Shown one piece after another: positions 24,555-33,495 of a stretch of DNA of 64,000 nt. The stretch comes from a virus. Each line of letters starts with the position of its first letter. The first letter of the stretch is position 1. The notes beneath the pieces are model-generated. The model saw only the letters and a program-made list of their open reading frames with translations. It made no database searches and was not told the DNA's origin. Position numbers and translations under genes: made by a program. The DNA is taken from IMG/VR virus record IMGVR_UViG_3300033182_000980, positions 124,001 to 188,000 of that record; one strand, written 5' to 3'.

Positions 24555-25085
24555 ATGCACTATGCTGGAATAGGTAGTAGGAAAACACCACAAGCCTGTC
24601 TTGACTTTATGACTAAGGTAGGTCGAGTCTGTACTAAGAAAGACTTGATCCTACGCTCTGGTGGAGCTGTCGGTGCTGACCAAGCCTTTGAGCGAGGGTG
24701 CGATCTTGAAGGTGGCCAGAAAGAAATCTTTACACCCAAGAGCCAATACATCGTTGAGCATGAATGGGCTGTCGAGAAAGCTAAGGCTGTGTGTTGGGAA
24801 TACCCTTTACACAAGATGAAGCCTTACACACGCTCTCTCATTATACGCAATATGTATCAGATCTTTGGTGATGACCCAGAACACCTCAAGCCTGTTAAGT
24901 TTGTGGTGTTCTATTGTGAGGGCGATCCACTTATGCAAGGAAAGTTATCGGGGGGTACGAGGTATGCAGTAAGGGCGGCTCATAACTACAACATCCCTCA
25001 TTACAACCTACGCACCCATCAAGTACACTTTGCGAATGTGCTTAAAGCGTTCCCCGATGTTTGGGATGACCCCAACCCATTTTAG
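24555..25085 (+). CDS. SLOG-fold (DprA/LOG-like) nucleotide-binding protein
   Basis: 176 residues. The N terminus YAGIGSRKTPQACLDFM and the later LRSGGAVGADQAFERGC are the glycine-rich motifs of the SLOG Rossmann-like superfamily, which bind nucleotides or nucleotide-derived ligands. LSGGTRYAVRAAHNYNIP near residue 138 is the second phosphate-side motif. Phage members are common but unassigned; relatives include DNA-protecting DprA, cytokinin-releasing LOG enzymes and ligand sensors of defence systems. Close to pyrimidine genes, so a nucleotide-related role is possible. Confidence 0.8.
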   Translation: MHYAGIGSRKTPQACLDFMTKVGRVCTKKDLILRSGGAVGADQAFERGCDLEGGQKEIFTPKSQYIVEHEWAVEKAKAVCWEYPLHKMKPYTRSLIIRNMYQIFGDDPEHLKPVKFVVFYCEGDPLMQGKLSGGTRYAVRAAHNYNIPHYNLRTHQVHFANVLKAFPDVWDDPNPF

Positions 25086-25648
25086 CGTTTTACAACCCTT
25101 CTGGTATCTACATTCACTTCGTAGGTATTGACCCAAGAGCCACCTTCGGCACTCTCCCATTTCACCTCAAAAGTGAGTGTGTTTCCGTTGATGCCTTTGT
25201 ATCTCATATCATCAGTATAACGCATTTCACCGTCCCACCACTCATTCCTCTCGGCAAGGTCGCTAAGGTATTGACTAAGCACACCCTCCCCAATCGGAAT
25301 AAGTTGATTACGAGCTTCATTTGGGTTCGGTTGGCTTTTGAGGAGTCTTTGAACCTCTCCCTTAAAACTGACACCTGATGGTAGAGAAGGGACAGCGTGT
25401 TCGTAGTCATTATGCTTTCTGTAGATGATCTTACGAAGGGTACGAGATTGCTTCTCGCTCAACGCAGTAGCTGGCTCAATTCCTCTGCGTCTGTTGAGTA
25501 TTCTTAGCATATCACTGACAAACCCACGCTCAAACTTGTTGAGTGTTTCGCAGTTATCGAGGATGATTCTCAAAAGGTGAGAGATCTTACCTTGACGATC
25601 ACTCGCCTTTTCGTTTCTTGGTGGCCATTGTGTAGCTGTTCTTCTCAT
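25082..25648 (-). CDS. Hypothetical protein, mostly helical N-terminal half
   Basis: 188 residues, unrecognised. Begins MRRTATQWPPRNEKASDRQG, loosely like but not the shared SASE module. Residues 20-110 are helical with basic patches (ILNRRRGIEPATALSEKQSR), and the last 40 are beta. Ribosome site AAGGAGAA. It has its own promoter-like motif at 25671-25688 and overlaps the SLOG gene by four bases at their 3' ends. Confidence 0.6.
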   Translation of the reverse strand: MRRTATQWPPRNEKASDRQGKISHLLRIILDNCETLNKFERGFVSDMLRILNRRRGIEPATALSEKQSRTLRKIIYRKHNDYEHAVPSLPSGVSFKGEVQRLLKSQPNPNEARNQLIPIGEGVLSQYLSDLAERNEWWDGEMRYTDDMRYKGINGNTLTFEVKWESAEGGSWVNTYEVNVDTRRVVKR

Positions 25649-25670
25649 GGTTCATTCTCCTTACATGATG

Positions 25671-25688
25671 TAATAAATAAGGGGTTAC
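25671..25688 (-). promoter_or_regulatory. GTAACCCCTTATCTATAG-type promoter motif
   Basis: On the minus strand GTAACCCCTTATTTATTA, 23 bases ahead of the ATG at 25648. Confidence 0.5.
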
Positions 25689-25719
25689 ACTAGGTCGTCC
25701 ATAAATGTGCTACAAATCT

Positions 25720-25953
25720 TTATCTAATGTTTTCTACAAGCACTTCACAAGACATCTCTAGTATCTTATCCGCGTATGATTGAGAGCAACTAACGAAAGG
25801 TGCTATTCGTACCCCTTTTCGTTCGTATGCACATTCGTTCAAATAACGATGAGCTAGATCGCATGAGTCTTTCCTTATGCGTTCTAACTTTTCCTCTTTC
25901 GTTTCAAACTTACAACCACTAAACAGGATGGTAATAATAATCAACGCTCTCAT
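25720..25953 (-). CDS. Small lipoprotein
   Basis: 77 residues with a short hydrophobic leader and lipobox (LIIITILFSGC, Cys14), then a charged helical mature part with four more cysteines. Predicted membrane-anchored lipoprotein in a Gram-negative envelope. Divergent from pyrFE with a 23-base gap. Some phage lipoproteins block superinfection, but nothing specific supports that here. Confidence 0.65.
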   Translation of the reverse strand: MRALIIITILFSGCKFETKEEKLERIRKDSCDLAHRYLNECAYERKGVRIAPFVSCSQSYADKILEMSCEVLVENIR

Positions 25954-25976
25954 GTTAAACTCCTCAAGGGATTACA

Positions 25977-27158
25977 ATGTTTTTTAAAAACTTAAAGTCA
26001 TTAGCTAGGTCAAAGAAATCTAGCCTCTGTGTTGGTCTTGACGATCCGAATGAAAGCCAAAGGGTAGAGAGAGTCTGCTCAATCATAGATCAGACTGAAC
26101 CTTATGTGGTCTGCTACAAGTTAAACCCAGCTTTCTATCATGGTAATGCAGAGCATATAAAAGCTATTACAGATTACATGAATGAGAGAGGTCTACTCTG
26201 GATCTACGATGGGAAGCTCGGAGATGTGCCTCATACAAACACCGAGTATGCCAAGTATGTTTATGATGTCTTAGGGGCGAGTGCCATGACAGCCCACCCT
26301 TATTGTGGATATGACTCCCTCACTCACCTCATTCGTAAAGATAAAGGTCTATTCGTCTTAGCGAGGACTACAAACCCTTATGCGTATAAGATACAGAGTC
26401 GGGTTCAAGATCACCTCTATGAGTGGTGTAGTCGTTCTAAAGAGATGGGTCTTGTTGTAGCTGGTAATAAAGAGGCTTTCCTACATGAGATTAGAAAGAA
26501 CCTTCCGAACACTTGGTTCTTATCACCAGGCATCGGGGCACAAGGTGGGGGGATCAGATATGCTGTTCCAAACACTCTGTATTCAATGAGTCGGACGATC
26601 CTAAACGCATCCAATCCTGCTGAAGTGGCGAAGGAATATGGTAGGCAGTCTTACTTTGATTTAGAGATTGAGCTTGAACACCACGAACTCATCAAGAGGG
26701 GAGAGTTCACATTAGCGAGTGGTCAGAAATCTAACCTGTATATTGACCTCAAGGGAGTGAGTGGAGTACCCGAACTATTTGATCGCATCGTTCACGAGCT
26801 GATTGAACTTCTCCCCACATCACATCAGATTGTGGGGATGGCAACTGCGGGTATCTCTTTCGCTTCTGTAATGGGTTCTTACCTCAATCGACCTTTTGGG
26901 TATGCGAGATCAGAGATCAAGTCGCATGGTACAGGGAAGATCATTGAGGGTAATGTTCAAAAGGGAGTGCCGATTGTCCTCATTGAAGATGTGGTATCGA
27001 CAGGGGGTTCATTGATTAAGGCTATCCTTGCCCTTAGAGAGCAAGGATATGAGGTTAATCAAGCGATTTCTGTAGTGGACAGGGGTATGGGTGGGTCAGA
27101 GGCATTAAAGGCAATAGGGGTTGATTTAAAGAGCCTTCTTAGTATGCACGATGTTTAA
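25977..27158 (+). CDS. pyrFE: Bifunctional OMP decarboxylase-orotate phosphoribosyltransferase
   Basis: 393 residues. Residues 1-220 are OMP decarboxylase: LCVGLD (17-22), the DGKLGDVPHT active-site loop (78-87, pattern DxKxxD) and FLSPGIGAQGG (181-191) for phosphate binding. Residues 225-393 are orotate phosphoribosyltransferase: the GEFTLASGQKSNLYIDLKG stretch and the PRPP loop VLIEDVVSTGGS (334-345). Together they convert orotate to OMP and then UMP. The order, decarboxylase first, is the reverse of animal UMP synthase. It completes the pathway after pyrD in the same region. Its 3' end overlaps the convergent fibre gene by 20 bases. Confidence 0.94.
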   Translation: MFFKNLKSLARSKKSSLCVGLDDPNESQRVERVCSIIDQTEPYVVCYKLNPAFYHGNAEHIKAITDYMNERGLLWIYDGKLGDVPHTNTEYAKYVYDVLGASAMTAHPYCGYDSLTHLIRKDKGLFVLARTTNPYAYKIQSRVQDHLYEWCSRSKEMGLVVAGNKEAFLHEIRKNLPNTWFLSPGIGAQGGGIRYAVPNTLYSMSRTILNASNPAEVAKEYGRQSYFDLEIELEHHELIKRGEFTLASGQKSNLYIDLKGVSGVPELFDRIVHELIELLPTSHQIVGMATAGISFASVMGSYLNRPFGYARSEIKSHGTGKIIEGNVQKGVPIVLIEDVVSTGGSLIKAILALREQGYEVNQAISVVDRGMGGSEALKAIGVDLKSLLSMHDV

Positions 27159-29679
27159 GTACATAATGGATATGTAAAGACTCGGTAGTACCTGAACCAT
27201 TCACATCAATACCTTGTGTACCAGTGTCTGAAAATACAAGCCTTAAATAAGGTGTGCCGCCGAGTGTTGCTATATCAACATTTAAGATTGGGAACTTCCA
27301 ATAGTCGTAATCTGTAAACGGTGCAGAAGAGTTTACGGTTAGTTCCACAGATACACTAAGGTTTGTGGGGGTTATCCAACTTTGGAGATTTGCACCACTC
27401 CAAATGTTCTTTCCACTATAGCTCTCGTATAAGCTCGCATAAGTCTCTCCAGTACCTATTGTAAGATCAAGATCAGAACCCCCCACATTAGTTTCTTCAT
27501 CTTTAAAGAAAAGAGGGATATAGCTTATTTCATCTCCAGCTGATGGTGTGCCGATTACAACGGTTCCATACCCAAGAGTTTGAATGTTAAGAGTGCTTAT
27601 AGTCCCAGTTCCATTTAGCCCAAAAAACCTGTTGTAAGTTGTTGGGTTAGAAATCTTTGTGGCTGAACTATCGTCAATTTCTATGTTTCCACCAGGAGCA
27701 CTTATGGCCATGTTGCCCCCACTAGTTGAGTATTCGTGATCTCCTGGTGCAACAGAGCTGAACTTGTCGGTCGCAGAGTCGATATGTACATAGGTAGTAT
27801 TTTTTAATGTGCCATCTGCTTTTGCTAAAAGCATCCGATCTTCTGTGCCAGCATAAGTTGGGGTTGAATTGGAAACAACCTTGACCTCACCCCTTGTGGT
27901 AGTTCCTGTTCCTGTTGTGAGGTTGATGTCTCCAGAGTTGTTTGCGTTCCCTGTACTAATGCTGACATTACCACTATCTTGACCGCCCGCATTTCCAGAT
28001 TTAAGGTAGGTATCACCACTCGCACCCGCTGATGTGTTTCCACTTTGGATACCAAGCTCGCCCGAACCAGAGGAAGCGTCCGAGTTTCCTGTAGAGATAT
28101 AAATAGCTCCACTCGTTCCCACAGCTCCACCATTCAAGCCTGTGTAGATCATTATCTCGCCAGTAGAACCTGTGTCTGTGCCAGATGTGTAAAGGTCAAT
28201 GCCTCCACTATTTCCATTTGTAGGTTCACTTGTGGAAATGGAAATGCCCCCTGTGGAAGTACCAGTCCCACTTTTAATCACTACTCCACCACTACCCCCA
28301 CCTGCGTTATTGCCTGTTGCTATGGTGATAATGCCACTTGTTAATCCATCTGTAGTGCCTGTGCTAATAGAAATCTCACCACTAGGCCCCGAACTGCCAC
28401 TTGCACCCGTGTTATTTCCTGTACTTAGTGTAAGATCTCCCGACCTTACATTACTTGTTTCTGTTTTAAGGGTAGCATCACCACTAGCCCCTCCTGTGCC
28501 AACACCCGACTTGAGAGAAACATTACCACTAGCTCCATTAGTGGCTGTACCAGAGTAGAGGTTTAAAGCACCCGATGTCGTGTGCCCTTGGCCACTGTAA
28601 ATAGAAATCGCACCACTCGAATGAGTGTTGTTCGTGGCATTGCCTGTGTAGAGGTTAATTGCTCCACTATCCCCATTGATAGTAGAGATGCCTGTTCTCA
28701 TCTCAAGATCACCTGTATTTCTCCCTGCATTTGAGGAGAATAAATACACAGTACCACTATCTACTGTAGCCGAAGAACCAGACTTTATAAAGACTGAACC
28801 ACTACTACCTGTTGACGCTTGCCCCGACTCTAATAGTAGTGATCCACTATCTCCACTACCTTGTGGGTTGCCACTCTTTAAGGTTACATTACCACTAGTT
28901 GCTTCTTCTGATTCACCGCTTTGAATCGTGACTGCTCCACTAATGTTTGCAAGTCTAGTAGAACCAGAACTCATTGTGATCGAACCCGTATTGCCTTCAG
29001 TTGAATCACCTGTAAACAAAACAAGTGTGCCAGAAGTAGCAGTTGTAGTTGAACCTGTGTTGACGAGGACATTCCCACTTGGTGCAGTGCTTGTCTCACC
29101 TGTTCTCATCGTTATTCGGCCTGACTCGTCAGTACCTCCAGACCCTGTGTATAGAAATAAGTTGCCCGAATGTCCTGCGTTTGCAGTCGAGCTTGTACCT
29201 CCACTTTCAATCCTTATATTTCCACTATAAGAGTTAGTATGGTCATGTGGTGTGCCTGTTTGAATGGTGATTGGGCCAGAGTATTTTTCAGCAGTGACCC
29301 CTCCTGTGTTGATAACCACAGCCCCTGTATGCTCGGAACTAGATTGACTCTCACCCCCTGTGGATATAAGCACATTCCCATATAAGTTGGGGGCAGGGTC
29401 AGTTAAACTCTCTCCCCCAAAGATGGTTATTGACCCTCCAAAATCACCATCTCCAGACCTTATGGTGACATCTCCACCTCGTTTGCCATGACCACTATCG
29501 CCAGCCTCAACAGTAACAGACCCCGAATAGACACCTGTTGTTCCATTTGATCCAGATACGAGGACTCCGACTTCTCTTTCATCAACGAGAGAGGTGTCGG
29601 CAGAGTTAGGCTCAACTTTGACAGCTTTTGCTTTGTTTTGAGCTTCTATAGTTTTTTGTATCGCAGAAATCGTAGACAT
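27139..29679 (-). CDS. Repetitive beta-solenoid fibre protein
   Basis: 846 residues. Residues about 60-640 consist of some thirty repeats of 18-22 residues with the core S-G-(x)-(I/V/L)-x-(L/I)-x-(T/S)-G (for example SGAINLYTG and SGNVTLKSG), rich in Ser, Gly and Thr, as expected for a beta-helical shaft. The C-terminal 200 residues are non-repetitive beta domain, probably the receptor-binding tip. The N terminus is helical (TISAIQKTIEAQNKAK), possibly the attachment end. Likely a tail fibre or capsid decoration. Nothing enzymatic is seen. Convergent with pyrFE. Confidence 0.75.
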   Translation of the reverse strand: MSTISAIQKTIEAQNKAKAVKVEPNSADTSLVDEREVGVLVSGSNGTTGVYSGSVTVEAGDSGHGKRGGDVTIRSGDGDFGGSITIFGGESLTDPAPNLYGNVLISTGGESQSSSEHTGAVVINTGGVTAEKYSGPITIQTGTPHDHTNSYSGNIRIESGGTSSTANAGHSGNLFLYTGSGGTDESGRITMRTGETSTAPSGNVLVNTGSTTTATSGTLVLFTGDSTEGNTGSITMSSGSTRLANISGAVTIQSGESEEATSGNVTLKSGNPQGSGDSGSLLLESGQASTGSSGSVFIKSGSSATVDSGTVYLFSSNAGRNTGDLEMRTGISTINGDSGAINLYTGNATNNTHSSGAISIYSGQGHTTSGALNLYSGTATNGASGNVSLKSGVGTGGASGDATLKTETSNVRSGDLTLSTGNNTGASGSSGPSGEISISTGTTDGLTSGIITIATGNNAGGGSGGVVIKSGTGTSTGGISISTSEPTNGNSGGIDLYTSGTDTGSTGEIMIYTGLNGGAVGTSGAIYISTGNSDASSGSGELGIQSGNTSAGASGDTYLKSGNAGGQDSGNVSISTGNANNSGDINLTTGTGTTTRGEVKVVSNSTPTYAGTEDRMLLAKADGTLKNTTYVHIDSATDKFSSVAPGDHEYSTSGGNMAISAPGGNIEIDDSSATKISNPTTYNRFFGLNGTGTISTLNIQTLGYGTVVIGTPSAGDEISYIPLFFKDEETNVGGSDLDLTIGTGETYASLYESYSGKNIWSGANLQSWITPTNLSVSVELTVNSSAPFTDYDYWKFPILNVDIATLGGTPYLRLVFSDTGTQGIDVNGSGTTESLHIHYVLKHRAY

Positions 29680-29731
29680 GATGTACTCTCCTTAAAAGGT
29701 GATCTTTACATCATACTACACAATAAAAGAT

Positions 29732-30034
29732 TTATGAGAGTACAGCCTCTACGATTTCTTCTGTAATTTGAGAGACATTCTTACTCCGACCTTTTTCGAT
29801 AAAGGCTTTTCTTTTGTTTACTTGGACGACCCACACATCTTGTTTGATAGCATAGCTATAGGAGAAGTTAACCACACCTTTGTCGAGATGTACCTTAAAG
29901 GATCTGTTAGAGACTCTTTGGAAAGTAGAACTCTCTGGTCTGTTCTTAAAGAACACCATGACTTCGTGTGCAATAAGAGCGTGGATCTCCCCCAATCCTT
30001 CAAGGATATATTCATTTAGGTTTACATTATTCAT
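29732..30034 (-). CDS. Hypothetical protein
   Basis: 100 residues, unrecognised, with a helical start (LNEYILEGLGEIHALIAHEV) and a beta half (FKVHLDKGVVNFSYSYA). Only three bases separate it from the ParB-like gene upstream, so they form an operon. Confidence 0.55.
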   Translation of the reverse strand: MNNVNLNEYILEGLGEIHALIAHEVMVFFKNRPESSTFQRVSNRSFKVHLDKGVVNFSYSYAIKQDVWVVQVNKRKAFIEKGRSKNVSQITEEIVEAVLS

Positions 30035-30037
30035 TTT

Positions 30038-30604
30038 TTAAACACCGTCTAAAGGATGTCGGAAGTCGTATTCTTTCATCTGCTCGTACTCCATCACAGC
30101 TTGTACGATCTGTACCATATCCTTATTCGTCCAAGGTATGTTTGTGTTATTCTCTATGGGATCAAGATCAGTCTCCTCATCTGGAGGAGGCATATTGATG
30201 ATGACCCTTGCCTTGATTGTCTTTTGGTTTTTAGCGAGTGCTTTGATTGTTCGGTGACAGCCGTCAATGACTGCACCGTCCCAAACCAATATCGGATATG
30301 ACAAGTCCGCGTTAAGGCAACGCTCCAAATGATTTGAGGGGTGTGTCTGACCCCAATTCCATTCTTCCTTAAATGACTCTGGTATTTCCCAATCCACGGA
30401 CTCAAGAGACTCAAACTCGACCCATAGCTTCTCTACATCCCAAGCCATTCTTATATCATCAACATTCACACTAAACTTTGAACTATTCATATCTTCATAC
30501 CCTGTAAACTCAAGTGCTTCGCTTCCATAAACGACAACAGGCTTTGGTGTTAGAATATACCTAAAAAGGAATACACTTATGATACCGAGAAGATATGAGA
30601 TCAT
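30038..30604 (-). CDS. ParB/Srx-like domain protein with N-terminal membrane anchor
   Basis: 188 residues. A membrane helix (MISYLLGIISVFLFRYILTP) starts the protein. Residues about 95-135 hold LSYPILVWDGAVIDGCHRTI then KALAKNQKT, the GxxIxDGxHR motif of ParB/sulfiredoxin-like nuclease or CTPase folds, seen in many phage proteins. The rest of the ParB box is not clear. The membrane anchor on such a domain is unusual. It lies two bases downstream of the Ntn-hydrolase gene. Confidence 0.65.
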   Translation of the reverse strand: MISYLLGIISVFLFRYILTPKPVVVYGSEALEFTGYEDMNSSKFSVNVDDIRMAWDVEKLWVEFESLESVDWEIPESFKEEWNWGQTHPSNHLERCLNADLSYPILVWDGAVIDGCHRTIKALAKNQKTIKARVIINMPPPDEETDLDPIENNTNIPWTNKDMVQIVQAVMEYEQMKEYDFRHPLDGV

Positions 30605-30606
30605 AT

Positions 30607-32031
30607 TCAGACCCTTATTTTGTAATGCTTGATGAGATCTTCTCTAATCTTAGTCACATAAGCATCATCACAGGTTTCATTGATAAGTGCGTTTCTTAGA
30701 CTTCTAAGGTATTTAACTATCCTATCGTCCTCGTGCTTTTTACTAAGCTCTTTTAAGAGTGCATGGTGATCCCACTCACCTGTGTATTTTTTGCTCTCTT
30801 CATTCGTAAGATACACGACACATAAGACACCATAAGGGTATTTCTCGGAGTAAGCTCTCATAACGCTTCGTATGTAGGTGTTTTCTTCGCTAGGTCTGCC
30901 ATGCTTGTAGCCTTCTCGCTTGTCCAATGTCTTTAGGACTTTTTCAAGAGACTCCACAGGGTACTCAAGCACTAAACCTTGCATAGACCCACCTGGTTTA
31001 GTTCCTATGACTAAGTGTCCGTTATTTTCTGACACTACATTGAAAGACCTAGAAATTGAGTTAATATGTCCTTTCCAACTGTTTGTGATGAGATCCTCAT
31101 GTTCTGGATCACTCATAAGCGTTCCGTAAGCAAAGACCCTAAACACTTTTTCATTCGGAGGAGGTGTTTCTACCACTTCCTCTTTGACTTCAATCTCTTC
31201 AATGACGACTTTGTTTTCCTTGTTCGAGGTGACTCGTTTGACTTCGAGCTTGCATCTCGCAGGCTTCTTGAAGTGCTTTTCATACCCTACAAACTCGGAG
31301 TCGTGATCGACTAAGTACATAGTCATTGTTCGTGTTTTTGCATCGAACAGGAACTGATTTGATGTGAACATATTGTCGGTTTTACGGACAACATTGTTAG
31401 GGTTCGGCACATCTTTGAGCCTAAGAGCGAAGAGTTTCTTGATGATGTCCTCTGATTTCTTGGGGCCACTTTCAAGGACTTTCATCATGGTTTCATATCG
31501 TGTTTCGGAGGACTCACGATCATCACCAGATATATAACCTGCGTCTGAATAGAAGATCCCATGATTTGTCCGAACAAAGTTCTTTTCTAGGATCTCGTCT
31601 ACTTTAGCCTCGTGTTTTGAGGTTTGCTCTATAACGAAAGCGTGTCTCTCATCCGAGATCATCGTATGCCCTTTAACACCTGTTTTGAGGTGTGTGAGGA
31701 TATGCAACGCTTGTAAGAGGGAGGTACATTCTAAAGCAGAGATGATCCGATGGGCATCTTGGGAAAATCGGATCGCTTTAGATTTCTTTTTTGTACCCTC
31801 TTTTTCATCTTCGAGAACCATTAGGGCCGCGTTAGATACAACAATCCCATGCTCATTGATGCCTTCAACCCAACCTGTACGCTCATCTTTGAAATACAGG
31901 ATCTCAACCCCATTCTCAGAGATGATGTGGTGTACTCGAATGTCGGGGATATAGTTTCTGTCTCTATTTTTAAAGACCCACTTTTTATCGCCAATATGGG
32001 TGATAGCGATTACACAGGATTGCTTTTTCAT
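30607..32031 (-). CDS. Ntn-hydrolase (C45/NRDE-like) fused to a gamma-glutamylcyclotransferase-like domain
   Basis: 474 residues. Residues 1-260 resemble acyltransferase/hydrolase Ntn families: Cys6 as possible nucleophile, VFKNRDRNY (19-27, the NRD motif), GWVEGINEHGIVVSNAAL (53-70) and HTMISDERHAFVIE. Residues 290-474 form a GGCT/AIG2-like domain: FAYGTLM (300-306) for the substrate amide and DKREGY with its catalytic-type glutamate. Both domains act on amide or gamma-glutamyl bonds in other proteins. The fusion is uncommon. Substrate is unknown. Ribosome site weak. It begins a leftward three-gene run. Confidence 0.72.
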   Translation of the reverse strand: MKKQSCVIAITHIGDKKWVFKNRDRNYIPDIRVHHIISENGVEILYFKDERTGWVEGINEHGIVVSNAALMVLEDEKEGTKKKSKAIRFSQDAHRIISALECTSLLQALHILTHLKTGVKGHTMISDERHAFVIEQTSKHEAKVDEILEKNFVRTNHGIFYSDAGYISGDDRESSETRYETMMKVLESGPKKSEDIIKKLFALRLKDVPNPNNVVRKTDNMFTSNQFLFDAKTRTMTMYLVDHDSEFVGYEKHFKKPARCKLEVKRVTSNKENKVVIEEIEVKEEVVETPPPNEKVFRVFAYGTLMSDPEHEDLITNSWKGHINSISRSFNVVSENNGHLVIGTKPGGSMQGLVLEYPVESLEKVLKTLDKREGYKHGRPSEENTYIRSVMRAYSEKYPYGVLCVVYLTNEESKKYTGEWDHHALLKELSKKHEDDRIVKYLRSLRNALINETCDDAYVTKIREDLIKHYKIRV

Positions 32032-32043
32032 AACTAAACCTCT

Positions 32044-33495
32044 TTATACATGAGCGAGCGAGTAGGCTCGCCTAAACCTAGTATTTTCACGAAGCATTTG
32101 TTGGATCTGTCGTACAGCCGCTCGCCTAAAGAGCTTCTTGAAGAGTGATCTACCACCCTCCCATATGCTCTTTGCGATCCCACCCAAGAACTTGAAGCTC
32201 CGAGCAAGGTCTTTAAATACAGCCGGAGCGAGAGCGGCTGCTGAAACACCTAACTTACGCACAATCTGTGCTGTGGCTTTTGTGTCTGTGAGGATACAGA
32301 TCAGTAAGATCACAGCGAGGACTTTAACAATCCCTGCTCCGACAACAGCGAGTCCTGTTTTCATCAACAATGCTAGAGCAGAAACCTTAAGGATAGAAAG
32401 ACCGAGCTTAACTACGATGAGTTTATGGTCTGGTATGCCCTTTGCAATGTAGTTATTGAGATCTTCCCATTTAGTTAATCCCCAGTTAGCGAGAGTGACA
32501 TCTTTAGGGTCAATCCCCATCATGTCTCTTAGGTCATCAATCCCAACTCCCGCTACCTTTGCGACTTGGTGTGGTGTTCTAGCAGATATTAACTGACCCA
32601 TCATTTTAAGGGTTGCACTAAAGTTTCCAGCCTTTTGCAGACGGCTCTGGATCAAACGCTCATATTCAGTCTTAGGCTTAGTACCTGCGTCTACAAGAAC
32701 ATGGAGCTTATTTGTTAGACCTTTTGCTTTAAGGACATTCCCAATGAGAGTGAACTCACCTTTATGGATGCCAAATAGCTTCTCTTTAAAGTTATTGATG
32801 ATCTCGGAGAAATAGCTCAAACCTACTTGGTCTTTGACCTTTGGGTCATCGAGCTGATCCATCATATCGTCCATTGGGACAGCACCAGCGAAGGCAGTCT
32901 TTGAGTTGCTAAGGATCGCAGAGTAAACCCTACGCATACGCTCAAACTCTCTAGCGTTCCCTGTGGCTAAGATAGCCCTACGGATCATCTGATTCTGCTG
33001 ATGTGCTACCAATACATTATGGATGCTTGCTTGACGATTTCTCATTCGAGAACCTTCTTTCTTCTTAGTGTGTTTCTTTTTCCATGCCTTCCACTTAGCG
33101 TGTTGAGGGCTTGATTTGAGTGAGGGGTCATGCCCCCAGTTGCGTAGGCTGATTTCCCACTTGGACATACCCGATCCACCGATAGGATCTCCTGGCTTCC
33201 CTCCGAGCATACGAGAGTTAAAGCCATTTTCTTGAGAAGCATTGTCGAAGTCGTCTGCTGACCAGTCCTCGAACTTTTTCGCCTTTCGCCTTTTGATACG
33301 ATGGAATGAGTCATACCCCGACTGTATTCCACCTTCTTCTTTAGCTTTGCTACGATTAATAGATGCTAGAAGTCGGTGGTCATTAACAGCCCATTCGTCA
33401 AGTGCCTTCTGACTCATGTTAATGAGTTTATGCCACTTGTCGTATATCTCTTTTTTTTCCTCGTCCGAGCGAGGTTTTGCGTATCTATAAGGCAT
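32044..33495 (-). CDS. Large protein with DUF3140-like N terminus and membrane helices
   Basis: 483 residues. Residues about 15-140 resemble DUF3140-like sequences (KWHKLINMSQKALDEWAVND, later GMSKWEISLRNWGHDP). The middle is helical and basic. Residues about 365-410 form two or three hydrophobic segments (LGLSILKVSALALLMKTGLA, VKVLAVILLICIL). The C terminus is Arg-rich. Such a combination could be a virion protein ejected with DNA or a membrane-interacting factor; unproven. A TAGTTT-type motif lies 35 bases upstream. Confidence 0.6.
   Translation of the reverse strand: MPYRYAKPRSDEEKKEIYDKWHKLINMSQKALDEWAVNDHRLLASINRSKAKEEGGIQSGYDSFHRIKRRKAKKFEDWSADDFDNASQENGFNSRMLGGKPGDPIGGSGMSKWEISLRNWGHDPSLKSSPQHAKWKAWKKKHTKKKEGSRMRNRQASIHNVLVAHQQNQMIRRAILATGNAREFERMRRVYSAILSNSKTAFAGAVPMDDMMDQLDDPKVKDQVGLSYFSEIINNFKEKLFGIHKGEFTLIGNVLKAKGLTNKLHVLVDAGTKPKTEYERLIQSRLQKAGNFSATLKMMGQLISARTPHQVAKVAGVGIDDLRDMMGIDPKDVTLANWGLTKWEDLNNYIAKGIPDHKLIVVKLGLSILKVSALALLMKTGLAVVGAGIVKVLAVILLICILTDTKATAQIVRKLGVSAAALAPAVFKDLARSFKFLGGIAKSIWEGGRSLFKKLFRRAAVRQIQQMLRENTRFRRAYSLAHV

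Noticed and set aside
28045-29385. Several rightward frames opposite the repetitive fibre
   Set aside because: They mirror the repeat of the true gene on the other strand, lack ribosome sites and have compositions (Pro/Val/Leu runs) expected of antisense shadows.
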